Assembly: GCA_963765955.1 (NCBI GenBank)
Contig: CAVXYA010000009.1
Coordinates: 124,001 to 188,000 of the forward strand
Source of the DNA: JAXDMK01 sp963765955
GTDB lineage: Bacteria > Actinomycetota > Acidimicrobiia > Acidimicrobiales > AC-14
Direction: 5' to 3'
Length of the DNA: 64,000 nt
Shown one piece after another: positions 27,754 to 36,251 of this stretch. Both the position numbers and the translations under genes were made by a program. The notes beneath the pieces were generated by a model. The model was not told the DNA's origin. It ran no database searches and saw only the letters and a list, made by a program, of their open reading frames with translations. Numbering within the stretch: position 1 is the first letter of the stretch; the number at the start of each line of letters is the position of its first letter.

Positions 27754-28326
27754 TTGCGACGCAGCAGACGCCCGGTAGGCGGTCGGGTCCATTACGAAGT
27801 GGCGGCGGTGATCTCGGTCCTGGGGCTGGCGGTCATGGGCCGCCCGATCTTGGCCGGAGGACAGCCGGCGGCGCCCGTCACCCTCTCCGCCTCGGCCCTC
27901 CAGGCGTCAGCCGAGCCGGCCTCGGCCCTGGGCATCGTCCCGATCGGCTCCGGTCCCCTGGCCTGGTTCGCGCCCGCCGGCAGGAACGAGGGCGCCGAGA
28001 ACCTGGCCATGACGCTGGCCCGCCTCGCCCTCCAGGACAACGAGCCCCTCTACCTGAGCAGCTCGTGGGGACGCCGGTCGGGCCCGGCCAAGTCCGACCA
28101 CCATGTGGGCAACACCGACGCCTGGGCCGTCGACCTGGCCGTGGCGGGCATCCAGCGCCCAACGCCGCAGACGGAGGAGGCGGCCAGGCGGGTGGCGGCC
28201 GCCCTCGGTCGTCCCGACTGGAAGGGTGGCGACCTCAAGGTCACGATCCAGGGCTACCGGTTCCAGGTCTTGTGGAGGGTTTCCGGGCACTTCAACCACG
28301 TGCACGTCGGCGTCAAGAAGGTGTGA
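27754..28326 (+). CDS. Exported M15-like (hedgehog-fold) peptidase
   Basis: 190 residues. A basic N-terminus and hydrophobic segment (VAAVISVLGLAVMGRPILA) look like a signal anchor. The C-terminal domain has SDHHVGNTDAWAVDLAV and HFNHVHVGV, the His/Asp and HxH zinc-ligand arrangement of M15-type D,D-carboxypeptidases and phage endolysins (S.HH....A.D...H.HVH). So it probably cuts peptidoglycan stem peptides outside the membrane. The TTG start at 27754 lacks a strong ribosome-binding site; GTG 27799 is an alternative. Located upstream of tig. Confidence 0.68.
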   Translation: MRRSRRPVGGRVHYEVAAVISVLGLAVMGRPILAGGQPAAPVTLSASALQASAEPASALGIVPIGSGPLAWFAPAGRNEGAENLAMTLARLALQDNEPLYLSSSWGRRSGPAKSDHHVGNTDAWAVDLAVAGIQRPTPQTEEAARRVAAALGRPDWKGGDLKVTIQGYRFQVLWRVSGHFNHVHVGVKKV

Positions 28327-28413
28327 CGGGCGGCCCGACGGCCCCCACCTCTCCGCCGCCACCCTTGCGGGCATCCGGGAGTACCCCGCCAGGGCACCTA
28401 CAATCCAGATCCC

Positions 28414-29787
28414 GTGAAGACCACCGTCGAACCCCTCGAGGGCAACAAGGTCAAGCTTTCCGTCGAGGTTGACGAGGGCGAGTTCAGCGACGCCATCGAC
28501 GCCGCCTTCCGAAAGATCGCCCGGCAGGTGAAGATCCCCGGCTTCCGGCCGGGGAAGGCACCCCGCCAGATCATCGAGGCCAGGGTCGGCCTCGACGCCG
28601 CCCGCCAGGAGGCGTTGAGCGACTCGCTGCCCGACTTCTACGAGCGGGCGCTCAAGGAAAACGACATCGAGCCCATCGCCGCGCCCGACATCGACATCAC
28701 GTCGGGCCGGGAGTCGGGCCCGATCATGTTCGACGCCGTCGTCGAGATCATGCCGACGGTCTCGGTGGCCGGCTACCAGGGCCTCAAGGTCGTCCTGCCC
28801 GGCTTCACCGTCACCGAGGACCAGATCGACGGCAAGATCGACATGATGCGCGACAAGTTCGCCGAGCTGGTGCCGGTGAGCCGGCCCGCCCGCGACGGCG
28901 ACCACGTGTCGATGGACCGCTCCCTGACCCGCCACGACGAGACCATCCACAAGGTCGAGGACGAGCTCTACGAGGTCGGCTCCGGCACCGGTGGCCCCCA
29001 GCTCGACGAGAACCTGCGGGGAGCGCGGGCGGGCGACATCCTCAAGTTCAACGTCGAGCACCCCGACCCCGAGATCGGCGAGGTCACCTTCCACGTCCTG
29101 GTCAAGGAGGTGCAGGAGAAGGTCCTCCCCGAGGTCACCGACGAGTGGGCCCTCGAGGCCTGGGAGCTCGACTCGGTGGAGGAGCTGCGCAAGGACGTCC
29201 GCTACCAGCTGGAAGCGGTGCGCAAGGTGGAGAACGCCTTCGTCATGCGGGGCCGGGTGGTGGAGGCCCTGGTCGAGCTGGTCGACGAGGACGCCCCCGA
29301 GGCCCTGGTCTCGGGCGAGCTCGACCGCCGCCTGCGGTCGCTCATCCAGCGGGTCACCAAGCAGGGCCTCGACCTGGGCGCCTGGCTGGAGGCCACCGGC
29401 CGCAGCCAGGAGGACGTCATCCTCGAGCTGCGCAACGACTCGGTGGCGGCGGCCAAGCTCGACCTCGCCCTGCGGGCGGTGGCCGACATGGAGGGCATCG
29501 AGGCGGGCGACGACGAGATCGACGCCGAGATCGCCCGGCTGGCGGAAAAGACGGGCAAGAAGGCGGCCGTCATGCGTCGCGAGCTCGACGGCGCAGGCCA
29601 GTTGCCCGCGGTACGCTCGGATCTCAGGAAGTCCAAGGCCCTGGAATGGCTCATCGGCCAGACCGAGTACGTCGACGAGGAGGGCCAACCCGTCGACCGC
29701 TCGTACCTGTTCCCGCCCGATGCCGACCCGGAGCCCGAGGCGGCCGACGCACCACAGGAAACCCCAGAAGAAGTCGAGGCCCCGTGA
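28414..29787 (+). CDS. tig: Trigger factor (ribosome-associated chaperone and prolyl isomerase)
   Basis: 457 residues from a GTG. Ribosome-docking signature GFRPGKAP at residues 44-51, a PPIase-like middle domain (about 150-240; degenerate, with DHVSMDRSLTRHD in place of the usual FKBP core), and the C-terminal helical arms rich in charged residues. The tail is acidic (PEPEAADAPQETPEEVEAP). Binds near the ribosome exit tunnel and shields nascent chains. Its TGA overlaps the clpP GTG (GTGA). Confidence 0.96.
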   Translation: MKTTVEPLEGNKVKLSVEVDEGEFSDAIDAAFRKIARQVKIPGFRPGKAPRQIIEARVGLDAARQEALSDSLPDFYERALKENDIEPIAAPDIDITSGRESGPIMFDAVVEIMPTVSVAGYQGLKVVLPGFTVTEDQIDGKIDMMRDKFAELVPVSRPARDGDHVSMDRSLTRHDETIHKVEDELYEVGSGTGGPQLDENLRGARAGDILKFNVEHPDPEIGEVTFHVLVKEVQEKVLPEVTDEWALEAWELDSVEELRKDVRYQLEAVRKVENAFVMRGRVVEALVELVDEDAPEALVSGELDRRLRSLIQRVTKQGLDLGAWLEATGRSQEDVILELRNDSVAAAKLDLALRAVADMEGIEAGDDEIDAEIARLAEKTGKKAAVMRRELDGAGQLPAVRSDLRKSKALEWLIGQTEYVDEEGQPVDRSYLFPPDADPEPEAADAPQETPEEVEAP

Positions 29788-30422
29788 AGCTGCAGCCCAT
29801 CTACAACTACCTGGTCCCCACTGTCGTCGAGCAGACGAACCGTGGCGAGCGGGCCTTCGACATCTACTCCCGGCTGCTCAAGGAGCGCATCGTCTTCCTG
29901 GGCACGCCGATCGACGACACCGTCGCCAACCTGATCATGGCCCAGCTCCTCCACCTCGAGTCGGAGGACTCCGACAAGGACATCAACCTCTACATCAACT
30001 CGCCCGGCGGCGAGATCACCGGGCTGTTCGCCATCTATGACACCATGCAGTTCATCAAGCCCGACATCGCCACCTACTGCATGGGCCAGGCGGCGTCGGC
30101 GGCAGCCGTCCTGCTCGCCGCCGGCACCAAGGGCAAGCGGCACGCCCTCCCGCACTCCCGGATCCTGCTCCACCAGCCCTACAGCGGTGCCGGCGGCCAG
30201 GCCTCCGACATCGAGATCCAGGCCCGGGAGATCACCCGCATGCGGGAGCTCCTCGAGTCGGTCCTCTCCCACCACACGGGCCAGACCGTCGAGCGGGTCA
30301 ACAAGGACACCGACCGCGACTTCATCATGAGCGCCGACGAGGCGAAGGCATACGGCATCATCGACGAGGTGATCGCGACCCGGGAGCTCGACTCGGTCCC
30401 CCAGGTCGCAGGCGTCAGCTAA
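29784..30422 (+). CDS. clpP: ATP-dependent Clp protease proteolytic subunit
   Basis: 212 residues. Catalytic triad Ser105 (GQAASAA), His130 (LLHQP) and Asp179 (DTDRDF), matching the standard positions with an offset of 8 from E. coli ClpP. The N-terminus (YNYLVPTVVEQTNRGERAFDIYSRLLKERIVFLG) is canonical. Forms the tetradecameric chamber fed by ClpX, the next gene. Only one clpP lies here, whereas many actinobacteria have two adjacent; a second copy could be elsewhere. Coupled to tig by GTGA overlap. Confidence 0.97.
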   Translation: MKLQPIYNYLVPTVVEQTNRGERAFDIYSRLLKERIVFLGTPIDDTVANLIMAQLLHLESEDSDKDINLYINSPGGEITGLFAIYDTMQFIKPDIATYCMGQAASAAAVLLAAGTKGKRHALPHSRILLHQPYSGAGGQASDIEIQAREITRMRELLESVLSHHTGQTVERVNKDTDRDFIMSADEAKAYGIIDEVIATRELDSVPQVAGVS

Positions 30423-30467
30423 GACGTCACCCAGAACTGTCAAGCCAGGCTTTAGGGGGTTTGCGTA

Positions 30468-31751
30468 GTGGCCAAGTTCGGCGATGGCGGCGAGTTGCTG
30501 AAATGCTCGTTCTGCGGCAAGTCGCAGAAGCAGGTCAAGAAGCTCATCGCCGGCCCCGGGGTCTACATCTGCGACGAGTGCATCGACCTCTGCAACGAGA
30601 TCATCGAGGAGGAGCTCTCCGAGACGTCGGAGGTCCGCTTCGACGAGCTGCCCAAGCCCCGTGAGATCTACGAGTTCCTGAACGACTACGTCATCGGGCA
30701 GGACTACGCCAAGAAGATCCTGGCCGTCGCCGTCTACAACCACTACAAGCGGGTGCAGGTGGGGGCGGCCGCCGGCCCCGACGGCGACGTCGAGCTGGCC
30801 AAGTCCAACATCCTGCTGCTGGGGCCCACCGGCTGCGGCAAGACCCTCCTGGCCCAGACGCTGGCCCGGATGCTCAACGTCCCCTTCGCCATCGCCGACG
30901 CCACCGCGCTCACCGAGGCGGGCTACGTGGGCGAGGACGTCGAGAACATCCTCCTCAAGCTGATCCAGGCCGCCGACTACGACGTCAAGAAGGCCGAGAC
31001 CGGCATCATCTACATCGACGAGATCGACAAGATCGCCCGCAAGAGCGAGAACCCGTCGATCACCCGCGACGTCTCGGGCGAGGGCGTGCAGCAGGCCCTG
31101 CTCAAGATCCTGGAGGGCACCACCGCCTCGGTGCCGCCCCAGGGGGGCCGCAAGCACCCCCACCAGGAGTTCATCCAGATCGACACCACCAACATCCTGT
31201 TCATCTGCGGTGGGGCCTTCGCCGGCATCGAGAAGATCATCGAGAGCCGCATCGGCCACAAGGGCGTGGGCTTCGGCGCCGAGCTGCGCCGCTCGGGCGA
31301 CAAGGACCTGGGCGCCCTGCTCTCCAAGGTGCTGCCCGAGGACCTGCTCAAGTTCGGCCTCATCCCCGAGTTCGTGGGCCGGCTACCGGTCATCGGGGCG
31401 GTGTCGAACCTCGACCAGGAGGCTCTCGTCCGCATCCTGGTGGAGCCCAAGAACGCCCTGGTCAAGCAGTTCCGCCGGTCGTTCGAGCTCGACTCGGTCG
31501 AGCTGGAGTTCTCCGACGACGCCCTCGAGGCGGTGTCCGAGCAGGCCCTGCTGCGGGGCACGGGCGCCCGCGGCCTGCGGGCCATCCTCGAGGAGGTTCT
31601 CCTCAACGTGATGTTCGACCTGCCGTCGCGCACCGACATCGGCCGGTGCGTCATCGACCGGTCGGTCGTGCTGCAGAAGGTCAACCCCACCCTCGTGCCC
31701 CGCACCGAGCCGGCCCGCCCGCCGGCCCGTCCCCGCCGGGCCGCTTCCTAG
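30468..31751 (+). CDS. clpX: ATP-dependent Clp protease ATP-binding subunit ClpX
   Basis: 427 residues from the GTG at 30468 (AGGGGG 8 bases upstream). Zinc-binding N-domain with Cys13, Cys16, Cys35 and Cys38; Walker A GPTGCGKT; Walker B IIYIDEIDKI; pore loop GYVGEDV; ClpP-docking loop with VGF in place of IGF (KGVGFGAE), within the allowed [LIV]-G-F. Unfolds tagged proteins and feeds ClpP. Third gene of tig-clpP-clpX, closed by a strong hairpin at 31767-31789. Confidence 0.97.
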   Translation: MAKFGDGGELLKCSFCGKSQKQVKKLIAGPGVYICDECIDLCNEIIEEELSETSEVRFDELPKPREIYEFLNDYVIGQDYAKKILAVAVYNHYKRVQVGAAAGPDGDVELAKSNILLLGPTGCGKTLLAQTLARMLNVPFAIADATALTEAGYVGEDVENILLKLIQAADYDVKKAETGIIYIDEIDKIARKSENPSITRDVSGEGVQQALLKILEGTTASVPPQGGRKHPHQEFIQIDTTNILFICGGAFAGIEKIIESRIGHKGVGFGAELRRSGDKDLGALLSKVLPEDLLKFGLIPEFVGRLPVIGAVSNLDQEALVRILVEPKNALVKQFRRSFELDSVELEFSDDALEAVSEQALLRGTGARGLRAILEEVLLNVMFDLPSRTDIGRCVIDRSVVLQKVNPTLVPRTEPARPPARPRRAAS

Positions 31752-31766
31752 GGCTTTCCGGACGAA

Positions 31767-31789
31767 AAGCGACCTCTGAGGTCGCTTTC
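31767..31789. terminator. Hairpin terminator after clpX
   Basis: AAAGCGACCT (31767-31776) and AGGTCGCTTT (31780-31789) form a perfect 10-bp stem with a 3-base loop. The arms begin in A-run and end in T-run, so it can stop transcription in either direction. It ends the tig-clpP-clpX unit 15 bases after the clpX stop. Confidence 0.75.
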
Positions 31790-31874
31790 GCGCCACAAAA
31801 GCAGTCGGCGGCACCGCGGAGTGCACTTTCGGACCCACGGGTAGGGTGGATGTGAACCCTTCAGGAGGTTGCGT

Positions 31875-32279
31875 ATGAGGAAAGCCGTGAAGTTGTTGCT
31901 GTTGGGAGGGGTTGTCGGGGCCGCCGTTGTCGCGGTCAAGTCCCTCCGGTCCGAGGAGCAGGTCGAGAACCTGCCCGTCCAGGCGGCCAAGTCGGCCGGC
32001 ATGGGCGCCGCCGCCGGAGGTGTCGTTGGGCTCCTGCTCGACGTCCGCTCCCGGCGCAAGGAGACCAAGCGCCGCCGGTTCGTGAAGAAGGCGATGGCGG
32101 TCATCCCCGCCATCCCCGTCATCAAGAACTTGGGCGGCAAGCCCGACGCGGCCGACCACCTGCACGACCTCGAGCGGGCCAGCCGCAAGGCCCGCAAGGC
32201 GGCGGTCAAGGCCGCCCACCGAGCCCAGGCCACGGCCGAGCACCTGGCCGAGGCCACCCGGGAGAAGCTGGCCAGCTGA
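31875..32279 (+). CDS. Hypothetical protein with membrane helix and basic coiled-coil tail
   Basis: 134 residues from ATG 31875, chosen because AGGAGG lies 6 bases upstream. Hydrophobic start (VKLLLLGGVVGAAVVAV), a Gly/Ala-rich segment (SAGMGAAAGGVVGLLLDV) that could be a second membrane pass, then Arg/Lys-rich and Ala-rich helices (KARKAAVKAAHRAQATAEHLAEATREK) likely to form a coiled coil. No family recognised. It is transcribed ahead of folC with 35 bases between, so it may share an mRNA with it. Confidence 0.72.
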   Translation: MRKAVKLLLLGGVVGAAVVAVKSLRSEEQVENLPVQAAKSAGMGAAAGGVVGLLLDVRSRRKETKRRRFVKKAMAVIPAIPVIKNLGGKPDAADHLHDLERASRKARKAAVKAAHRAQATAEHLAEATREKLAS

Positions 32280-32314
32280 CAGGTCCCCAGCTGGGCCGCC
32301 TACCGTCGGGCGGC

Positions 32315-33628
32315 ATGAACCTCGAGGGCGCCCTGGCCTACCTGGACGCCCACGTCAATCTGGAGCAGTCGACAAGCCGCCGGGCAGCAGCCCGGCGGCT
32401 TGATCGTATGGGCCACATGGCCGGGCTCATGGGTGACCCCCAGACGAGCTATGCCGTCATCCACCTCACCGGCACCAACGGCAAGGGATCGACGGCGCGG
32501 ATGCTCACCGCCCTGCTGGTGGAGATGGGCCTTTCGGTGGGCACCTACACCAGCCCCCACCTGGAGCGCATCAACGAGCGCCTGGCGTGGAACGGCGAGC
32601 CCATCGACGACGACGCCCTGGCCGAGGTCATCGAGGCCGTGTCCCGGTTGGAGCCCCTGCTCGACTCGCCACCGACCCATTTCGAGATCCTCACCGCCGC
32701 CGCCTACCGGTGGTTCGCCGATGTCGCCGTCGATGTGGCCGTGGTCGAGGTCGGGCTCGGTGGCCGGTGGGATGCCACCAACGTGGCCGACGGCCAGGTG
32801 GCGGCGGTCACCAACGTGAGCCTCGACCACGCCGAGGTCATCGGGCCCACCATCGCCGACATCGCCGAGGAGAAGGCGGGCATCGTCAAGACGGGCAGCA
32901 TGGTCGTGGTGGGTGAGACCGACCCCGACCTGGTCGCCGTGTTCGACCGGGCCGCCTTCGTGGCCGGGGCCGACGGGGTGTGGCTGAGGGGACGGGACTT
33001 CGACTGCGCCCGCAACGAGCTGGCCCACGGCGGACGCCACATCGACCTGGTCACGCCCGGTGGCCGGTACCCAGGCGTCTTCCTGCCCGTGCACGGGTCG
33101 TTCCAGGGGGAGAACGCGGCGGTCGCCCTGGCCGCGGCGGAGGCCTTCTTCGCCGCTCCCCTCGACCCCGAGGTGGTGGCCAACGCCCTGGGGTCTGTCC
33201 GGCTGCCGGGCCGGCTGGAGGTCATCAGCCGCGACCCGCTGCTCGTGCTCGACGGGGCCCACAACCCGGCGGGGGCGGCCCGGTCGACCCAGGCCATCGA
33301 CGAGGCGTTCGCGGTGCAGGGCGGCCGACTGCTGGTCGTGGGGATGCTCGCCGGCCGGGACCCCGACGAGATGCTCCGTGCCTTCGACGCCGGCTCGGCC
33401 CGCCTGGTCGTGGCCTGCCCGCCGCCCTCGCCTCGGGCGCTGCCCGCGGCTGAGGTGGCGGCCGCCGCCCGTGCCCTGGGCACCGACAGCGAGGAGGCGG
33501 ACTCGGTGCCGGAAGCGGTCGCCACCGCCCTGGCCCTGGCCGGCCCCGACGAGATGGTGGTGGTGACGGGCTCGCTCTACGTCGTGGGCGCGGCCCGGGC
33601 CGCCCTCACCGGCTCCGGCGCCCAGTAG
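32315..33628 (+). CDS. folC: Bifunctional folylpolyglutamate synthase / dihydrofolate synthase
   Basis: 437 residues. The Mur-ligase-like P-loop HLTGTNGKGST, the YTSPHLERINER strand, and the carbamylated-Lys region (EEKAGIVKTG) identify FolC; LVLDGAHNPAG is its C-terminal-domain hallmark. Adds glutamates to folates and, in this type, joins dihydropteroate to glutamate. A perfect 13-bp inverted repeat lies inside the coding sequence at codons 20-30. Next gene is ndk. Confidence 0.94.
   Translation: MNLEGALAYLDAHVNLEQSTSRRAAARRLDRMGHMAGLMGDPQTSYAVIHLTGTNGKGSTARMLTALLVEMGLSVGTYTSPHLERINERLAWNGEPIDDDALAEVIEAVSRLEPLLDSPPTHFEILTAAAYRWFADVAVDVAVVEVGLGGRWDATNVADGQVAAVTNVSLDHAEVIGPTIADIAEEKAGIVKTGSMVVVGETDPDLVAVFDRAAFVAGADGVWLRGRDFDCARNELAHGGRHIDLVTPGGRYPGVFLPVHGSFQGENAAVALAAAEAFFAAPLDPEVVANALGSVRLPGRLEVISRDPLLVLDGAHNPAGAARSTQAIDEAFAVQGGRLLVVGMLAGRDPDEMLRAFDAGSARLVVACPPPSPRALPAAEVAAAARALGTDSEEADSVPEAVATALALAGPDEMVVVTGSLYVVGAARAALTGSGAQ
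32373..32402. repeat. 13-bp perfect inverted repeat inside folC
   Basis: CAAGCCGCCGGGC (32373-32385) and its exact complement (32390-32402) flank an AGCA loop, coding SRRAAARRLD in FolC. The stem is entirely within the frame, about 58 bases after the start. It could be an intragenic pause or terminator-like structure, but there is no T-run after it. Confidence 0.7.
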
Positions 33629-33698
33629 GCCCAGCCGGCCGAGCCGCGGCTGAGCCCGGTGCCGGCGGGCGGCCGAGGCCAACTAGCCTCGCGGGCGG

Positions 33699-34139
33699 AT
33701 GGACCGCACCCTCGTGATCTGCAAGCCCGATGCGGTTGAACGCGGGTTGGTAGGCGAGATCCTCTCCCGCCTCGAGGCCCGCACCCTGCGCATCGTCGCC
33801 GCCGAGCTGCGCACCATCGACAAGTCGGTGGCCGCCGAGCACTACGGCGAGCACCTGGGCCAGCCCTTCTACGAGGATCTGGTCGCCTTCATCACGCGGG
33901 GCCCGTCGCTCCTGGTGGTGGTCGAGGGGCCCTTCGACACCCACGCCGTCGTCCGCACCATGATCGGCGCCACCAACCCGGCCCAGGCGGCTCCCGGCAC
34001 CATCCGGGGCGACCTCGCCATCAGCAACACGGAGAACTTGATCCACGGCTCGGATTCCCCCGAGTCGGCCACCCGCGAAATCGCGCTCTTCTTCCCTGGT
34101 CTCGAGACACGTCTTGTGACCGGCGAGCCGGGCGCATAG
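33699..34139 (+). CDS. ndk: Nucleoside diphosphate kinase
   Basis: 146 residues. Starts DRTLVICKPDAVERGLVGEIL as in the family; the phosphate-accepting His116 is in NLIHGSDS; RPGTIRGDL-type segment present as APGTIRGDLA. Equilibrates NTP and NDP pools by ping-pong phosphate transfer. A solitary open frame between folC and mreB, with about 70 bases before it and 36 after. Confidence 0.97.
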   Translation: MDRTLVICKPDAVERGLVGEILSRLEARTLRIVAAELRTIDKSVAAEHYGEHLGQPFYEDLVAFITRGPSLLVVVEGPFDTHAVVRTMIGATNPAQAAPGTIRGDLAISNTENLIHGSDSPESATREIALFFPGLETRLVTGEPGA

Positions 34140-34175
34140 CCTCTGGGCCAACCCCAGGCCAGGCGTGGAGCCGCC

Positions 34176-35213
34176 ATGTCCGACAATTTCTTCACCGCGT
34201 TTCTCGGGCGCGACATGGCGGTCGACCTCGGGACCGCCAACACGCTCGTCTACATACGCGGGCGCGGCATCGTCCTGAACGAGCCGTCGGTGGTGGCGGT
34301 GAACGTCAAGGACGGCCGGCCCCTCGCCGTCGGGCTCGAGGCCAAGCGCATGATCGGCCGCACGCCGGGCCACATCCAGGCCGTCCGTCCCCTCAAGGAC
34401 GGGGTCATCAACAACTTCGAGATCACCGAGAAGATGCTCCGCTACTTCATCCACCGCGTCCATCAGCGGCGGTGGGCCAAGCCCCGGATGGTGATCTGCG
34501 TGCCGTCGGGCGTCACCGGTGTCGAGAAGCGGGCGGTGCAGGAGGCGGCCGAGTACGCCGGCGCCCGCAAGACCCCGTTCATCATCGAGGAGCCCATGGC
34601 CGCCGCCATCGGGGCCGGCCTGCCCGTCCACGAGCCCACCGGCAACATGGTGGTCGACATCGGGGGCGGTACCACCGAGGTGGCCGTCATCTCCCTGGGC
34701 GGCATCGTCACCAGCCAGTCGGTGCGCATCGGCGGCGACGAGCTCGACGAGGCGATCATCCAGTTCATCAAGAAGGAGTACAGCCTGGCCCTGGGGGAGC
34801 GCACCGCCGAGGAGGTCAAGATCGCCCTCGGCTCCGCCTACCCCCTGGAGGAGGAGCTGCACGCCGAGATCCGGGGCCGCGACCTGGTGACGGGCCTGCC
34901 CAAGACGATCGTCACGTCCACCGAAGAGGTGCGCAAGGCCATCGAGGAGCCGGTGCAGGCCATCGTCGACGCCGTCAAGGTCACCCTCGACAAGACCCCT
35001 CCCGAGCTGGCCGCCGACATCATGGAGCAGGGCATCGTCCTCACCGGCGGCGGGGCGCTGCTCCACGGGCTCGACGTGCGCCTGCAGACGGAGACGGGCA
35101 TGCCCATCGTCATTGCCAAGAACCCGCTCTACTCGGTAGCCCTCGGAGCCGGACAGTGCCTCGAGGAGTTCAACGTCCTTCGGCAGGTGCTTTCGACATC
35201 CGGCGAACGGTAG
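34176..35213 (+). CDS. mreB: Actin-like rod-shape protein MreB
   Basis: 345 residues, start ATG 34176 with GGAG 5 bases upstream. DLGTANTLVY (phosphate 1), the adenosine region ADIMEQGIVLTGGGALLHGL, and VVDIGGGTTEVAVISLGG (phosphate 2) mark the actin fold. Polymerises under the membrane and directs the elongasome. It heads mreB-mreC-mreD-mrdA-rodA, a complete wall-elongation cluster. Confidence 0.97.
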   Translation: MSDNFFTAFLGRDMAVDLGTANTLVYIRGRGIVLNEPSVVAVNVKDGRPLAVGLEAKRMIGRTPGHIQAVRPLKDGVINNFEITEKMLRYFIHRVHQRRWAKPRMVICVPSGVTGVEKRAVQEAAEYAGARKTPFIIEEPMAAAIGAGLPVHEPTGNMVVDIGGGTTEVAVISLGGIVTSQSVRIGGDELDEAIIQFIKKEYSLALGERTAEEVKIALGSAYPLEEELHAEIRGRDLVTGLPKTIVTSTEEVRKAIEEPVQAIVDAVKVTLDKTPPELAADIMEQGIVLTGGGALLHGLDVRLQTETGMPIVIAKNPLYSVALGAGQCLEEFNVLRQVLSTSGER

Positions 35214-35231
35214 CCCCGGGGAGAGCCTGGT

Positions 35232-36074
35232 TTGGCTGTCTACCGGCGTTCGAGGCGCCACCGATACGCGCTGCTGCTCCTCGTCCTCACGTCGGTCACG
35301 GTCATCACCCTCGACTTTCGGGACGACGGCCAGGGCGTGCTGGAGTCGGTGCGCTCGGGGGCCCGGGACGCGTTCTCCCCGGTCCAGTCGGCCGTGGGGA
35401 AGGTCTTCTCGCCGGTCGGCGACTTCTTCGGCGGGATCACCCGCTACCGGAAGGTCAAGTCGGAGAACGCCCAGCTGCGGCGGGAGCTGGAGGCGGCCCA
35501 GGGCGAGGTGATCAGGGGCGCCGACGCCACCCGGGAGCGGCAGCTGCTCCTGGCCCTGCAGCGCCTCGACTTCGCCGGCGACCTCCGGGGCGTCACCGCC
35601 CGGGTGGTGTCGAACTCGCCGTCGAACTTCCAGCTCACCGTCACCGTCGACCGGGGTAGCGACGCCGGCGTGGTCTCCGGGATGCCGGTCGTCACCGAGG
35701 CCGGCCTGGTCGGGCGCATCGCCGAGGTGTCGAGCGACCGGGCCACGGTGCTGTTGCTCACCGACCCCGCCTCCAGCGTGGGCGTGCGCCTGGCCGGCAC
35801 CGGTGACATCGGCGTGGTCACCGGCTCGGGCCGCCGCGACCAGCTCCCCCTCAACCTGGTGAGCGTCGAGACCAAGGTGGCGGAGGGAGAGGCGGTCGTC
35901 ACCAGCGGTCTGCAGCAGGGCCTCTTCCCGCCCCAGATCCCGGTCGGCCGGGTACGGGGGGCCAAGATCACCCCCGGCCAGCTGGAGCAGGAGGTGACCA
36001 TCGAGCCGGTCGTCGACCTCGACCGCCTCGAGTTCGTCCGCATATTGATCTGGGAACCGGCCCCTTTGCCGTAG
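35232..36074 (+). CDS. mreC: Rod-shape protein MreC
   Basis: 280 residues from a TTG with GGGAGAG upstream, 18 bases after mreB. One membrane helix at about residues 12-26 (YALLLLVLTSVTVITL), a coiled-coil segment (VKSENAQLRRELEAAQGEV), then the two beta-barrel domains with GDIGVVTGSGRR and QLPLNLV. Scaffold that links MreB to PBP2 in the periplasmic space. No stop codon problems; ends 45 bases before a small leader ORF. Confidence 0.93.
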   Translation: MAVYRRSRRHRYALLLLVLTSVTVITLDFRDDGQGVLESVRSGARDAFSPVQSAVGKVFSPVGDFFGGITRYRKVKSENAQLRRELEAAQGEVIRGADATRERQLLLALQRLDFAGDLRGVTARVVSNSPSNFQLTVTVDRGSDAGVVSGMPVVTEAGLVGRIAEVSSDRATVLLLTDPASSVGVRLAGTGDIGVVTGSGRRDQLPLNLVSVETKVAEGEAVVTSGLQQGLFPPQIPVGRVRGAKITPGQLEQEVTIEPVVDLDRLEFVRILIWEPAPLP

Positions 36075-36119
36075 GGTTCCGACCGGCCCGGGGGGACGGC
36101 GCCGCCTAGTCTCGGAGAG

Positions 36120-36251
36120 ATGCTCGGGTTTGCCTCGCCGGCCGCTCCCGCCGCCGCAGGCGGCCTCTTCGGATGGCCCCCCGCCGGCCGCCGGCCGGCA
36201 CGCCCTGGGGGGGAGGTCAGGAGGGGGGCCTGCCCCCCTCCTGAGACATGA
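36120..36251 (+). CDS. Possible leader peptide coupled to mreD
   Basis: 43 residues from ATG 36120 to a TGA (36249-36251) that overlaps the mreD ATG by ATGA. A GGAGAG site abuts its ATG. The sequence is Pro/Ala/Gly/Arg-rich (AAAGGLFGWPPAGRRPA) with no domain. Its value would be to carry ribosomes into a 13-bp hairpin just before mreD. It could also be an unselected open frame in GC-rich DNA. Confidence 0.35.
   Translation: MLGFASPAAPAAAGGLFGWPPAGRRPARPGGEVRRGACPPPET
36217..36244. promoter_or_regulatory. 13-bp hairpin directly upstream of mreD
   Basis: TCAGGAGGGGGGC (36217-36229) and its exact complement (36232-36244) leave a 2-base loop; the structure ends 3 bases before the mreD ATG at 36248. 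The 5' arm contains AGGAGG, a potential ribosome-binding site locked in the stem. mreD has no other ribosome-binding site. Suggests attenuation or coupling; function is inferred. Confidence 0.55.
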
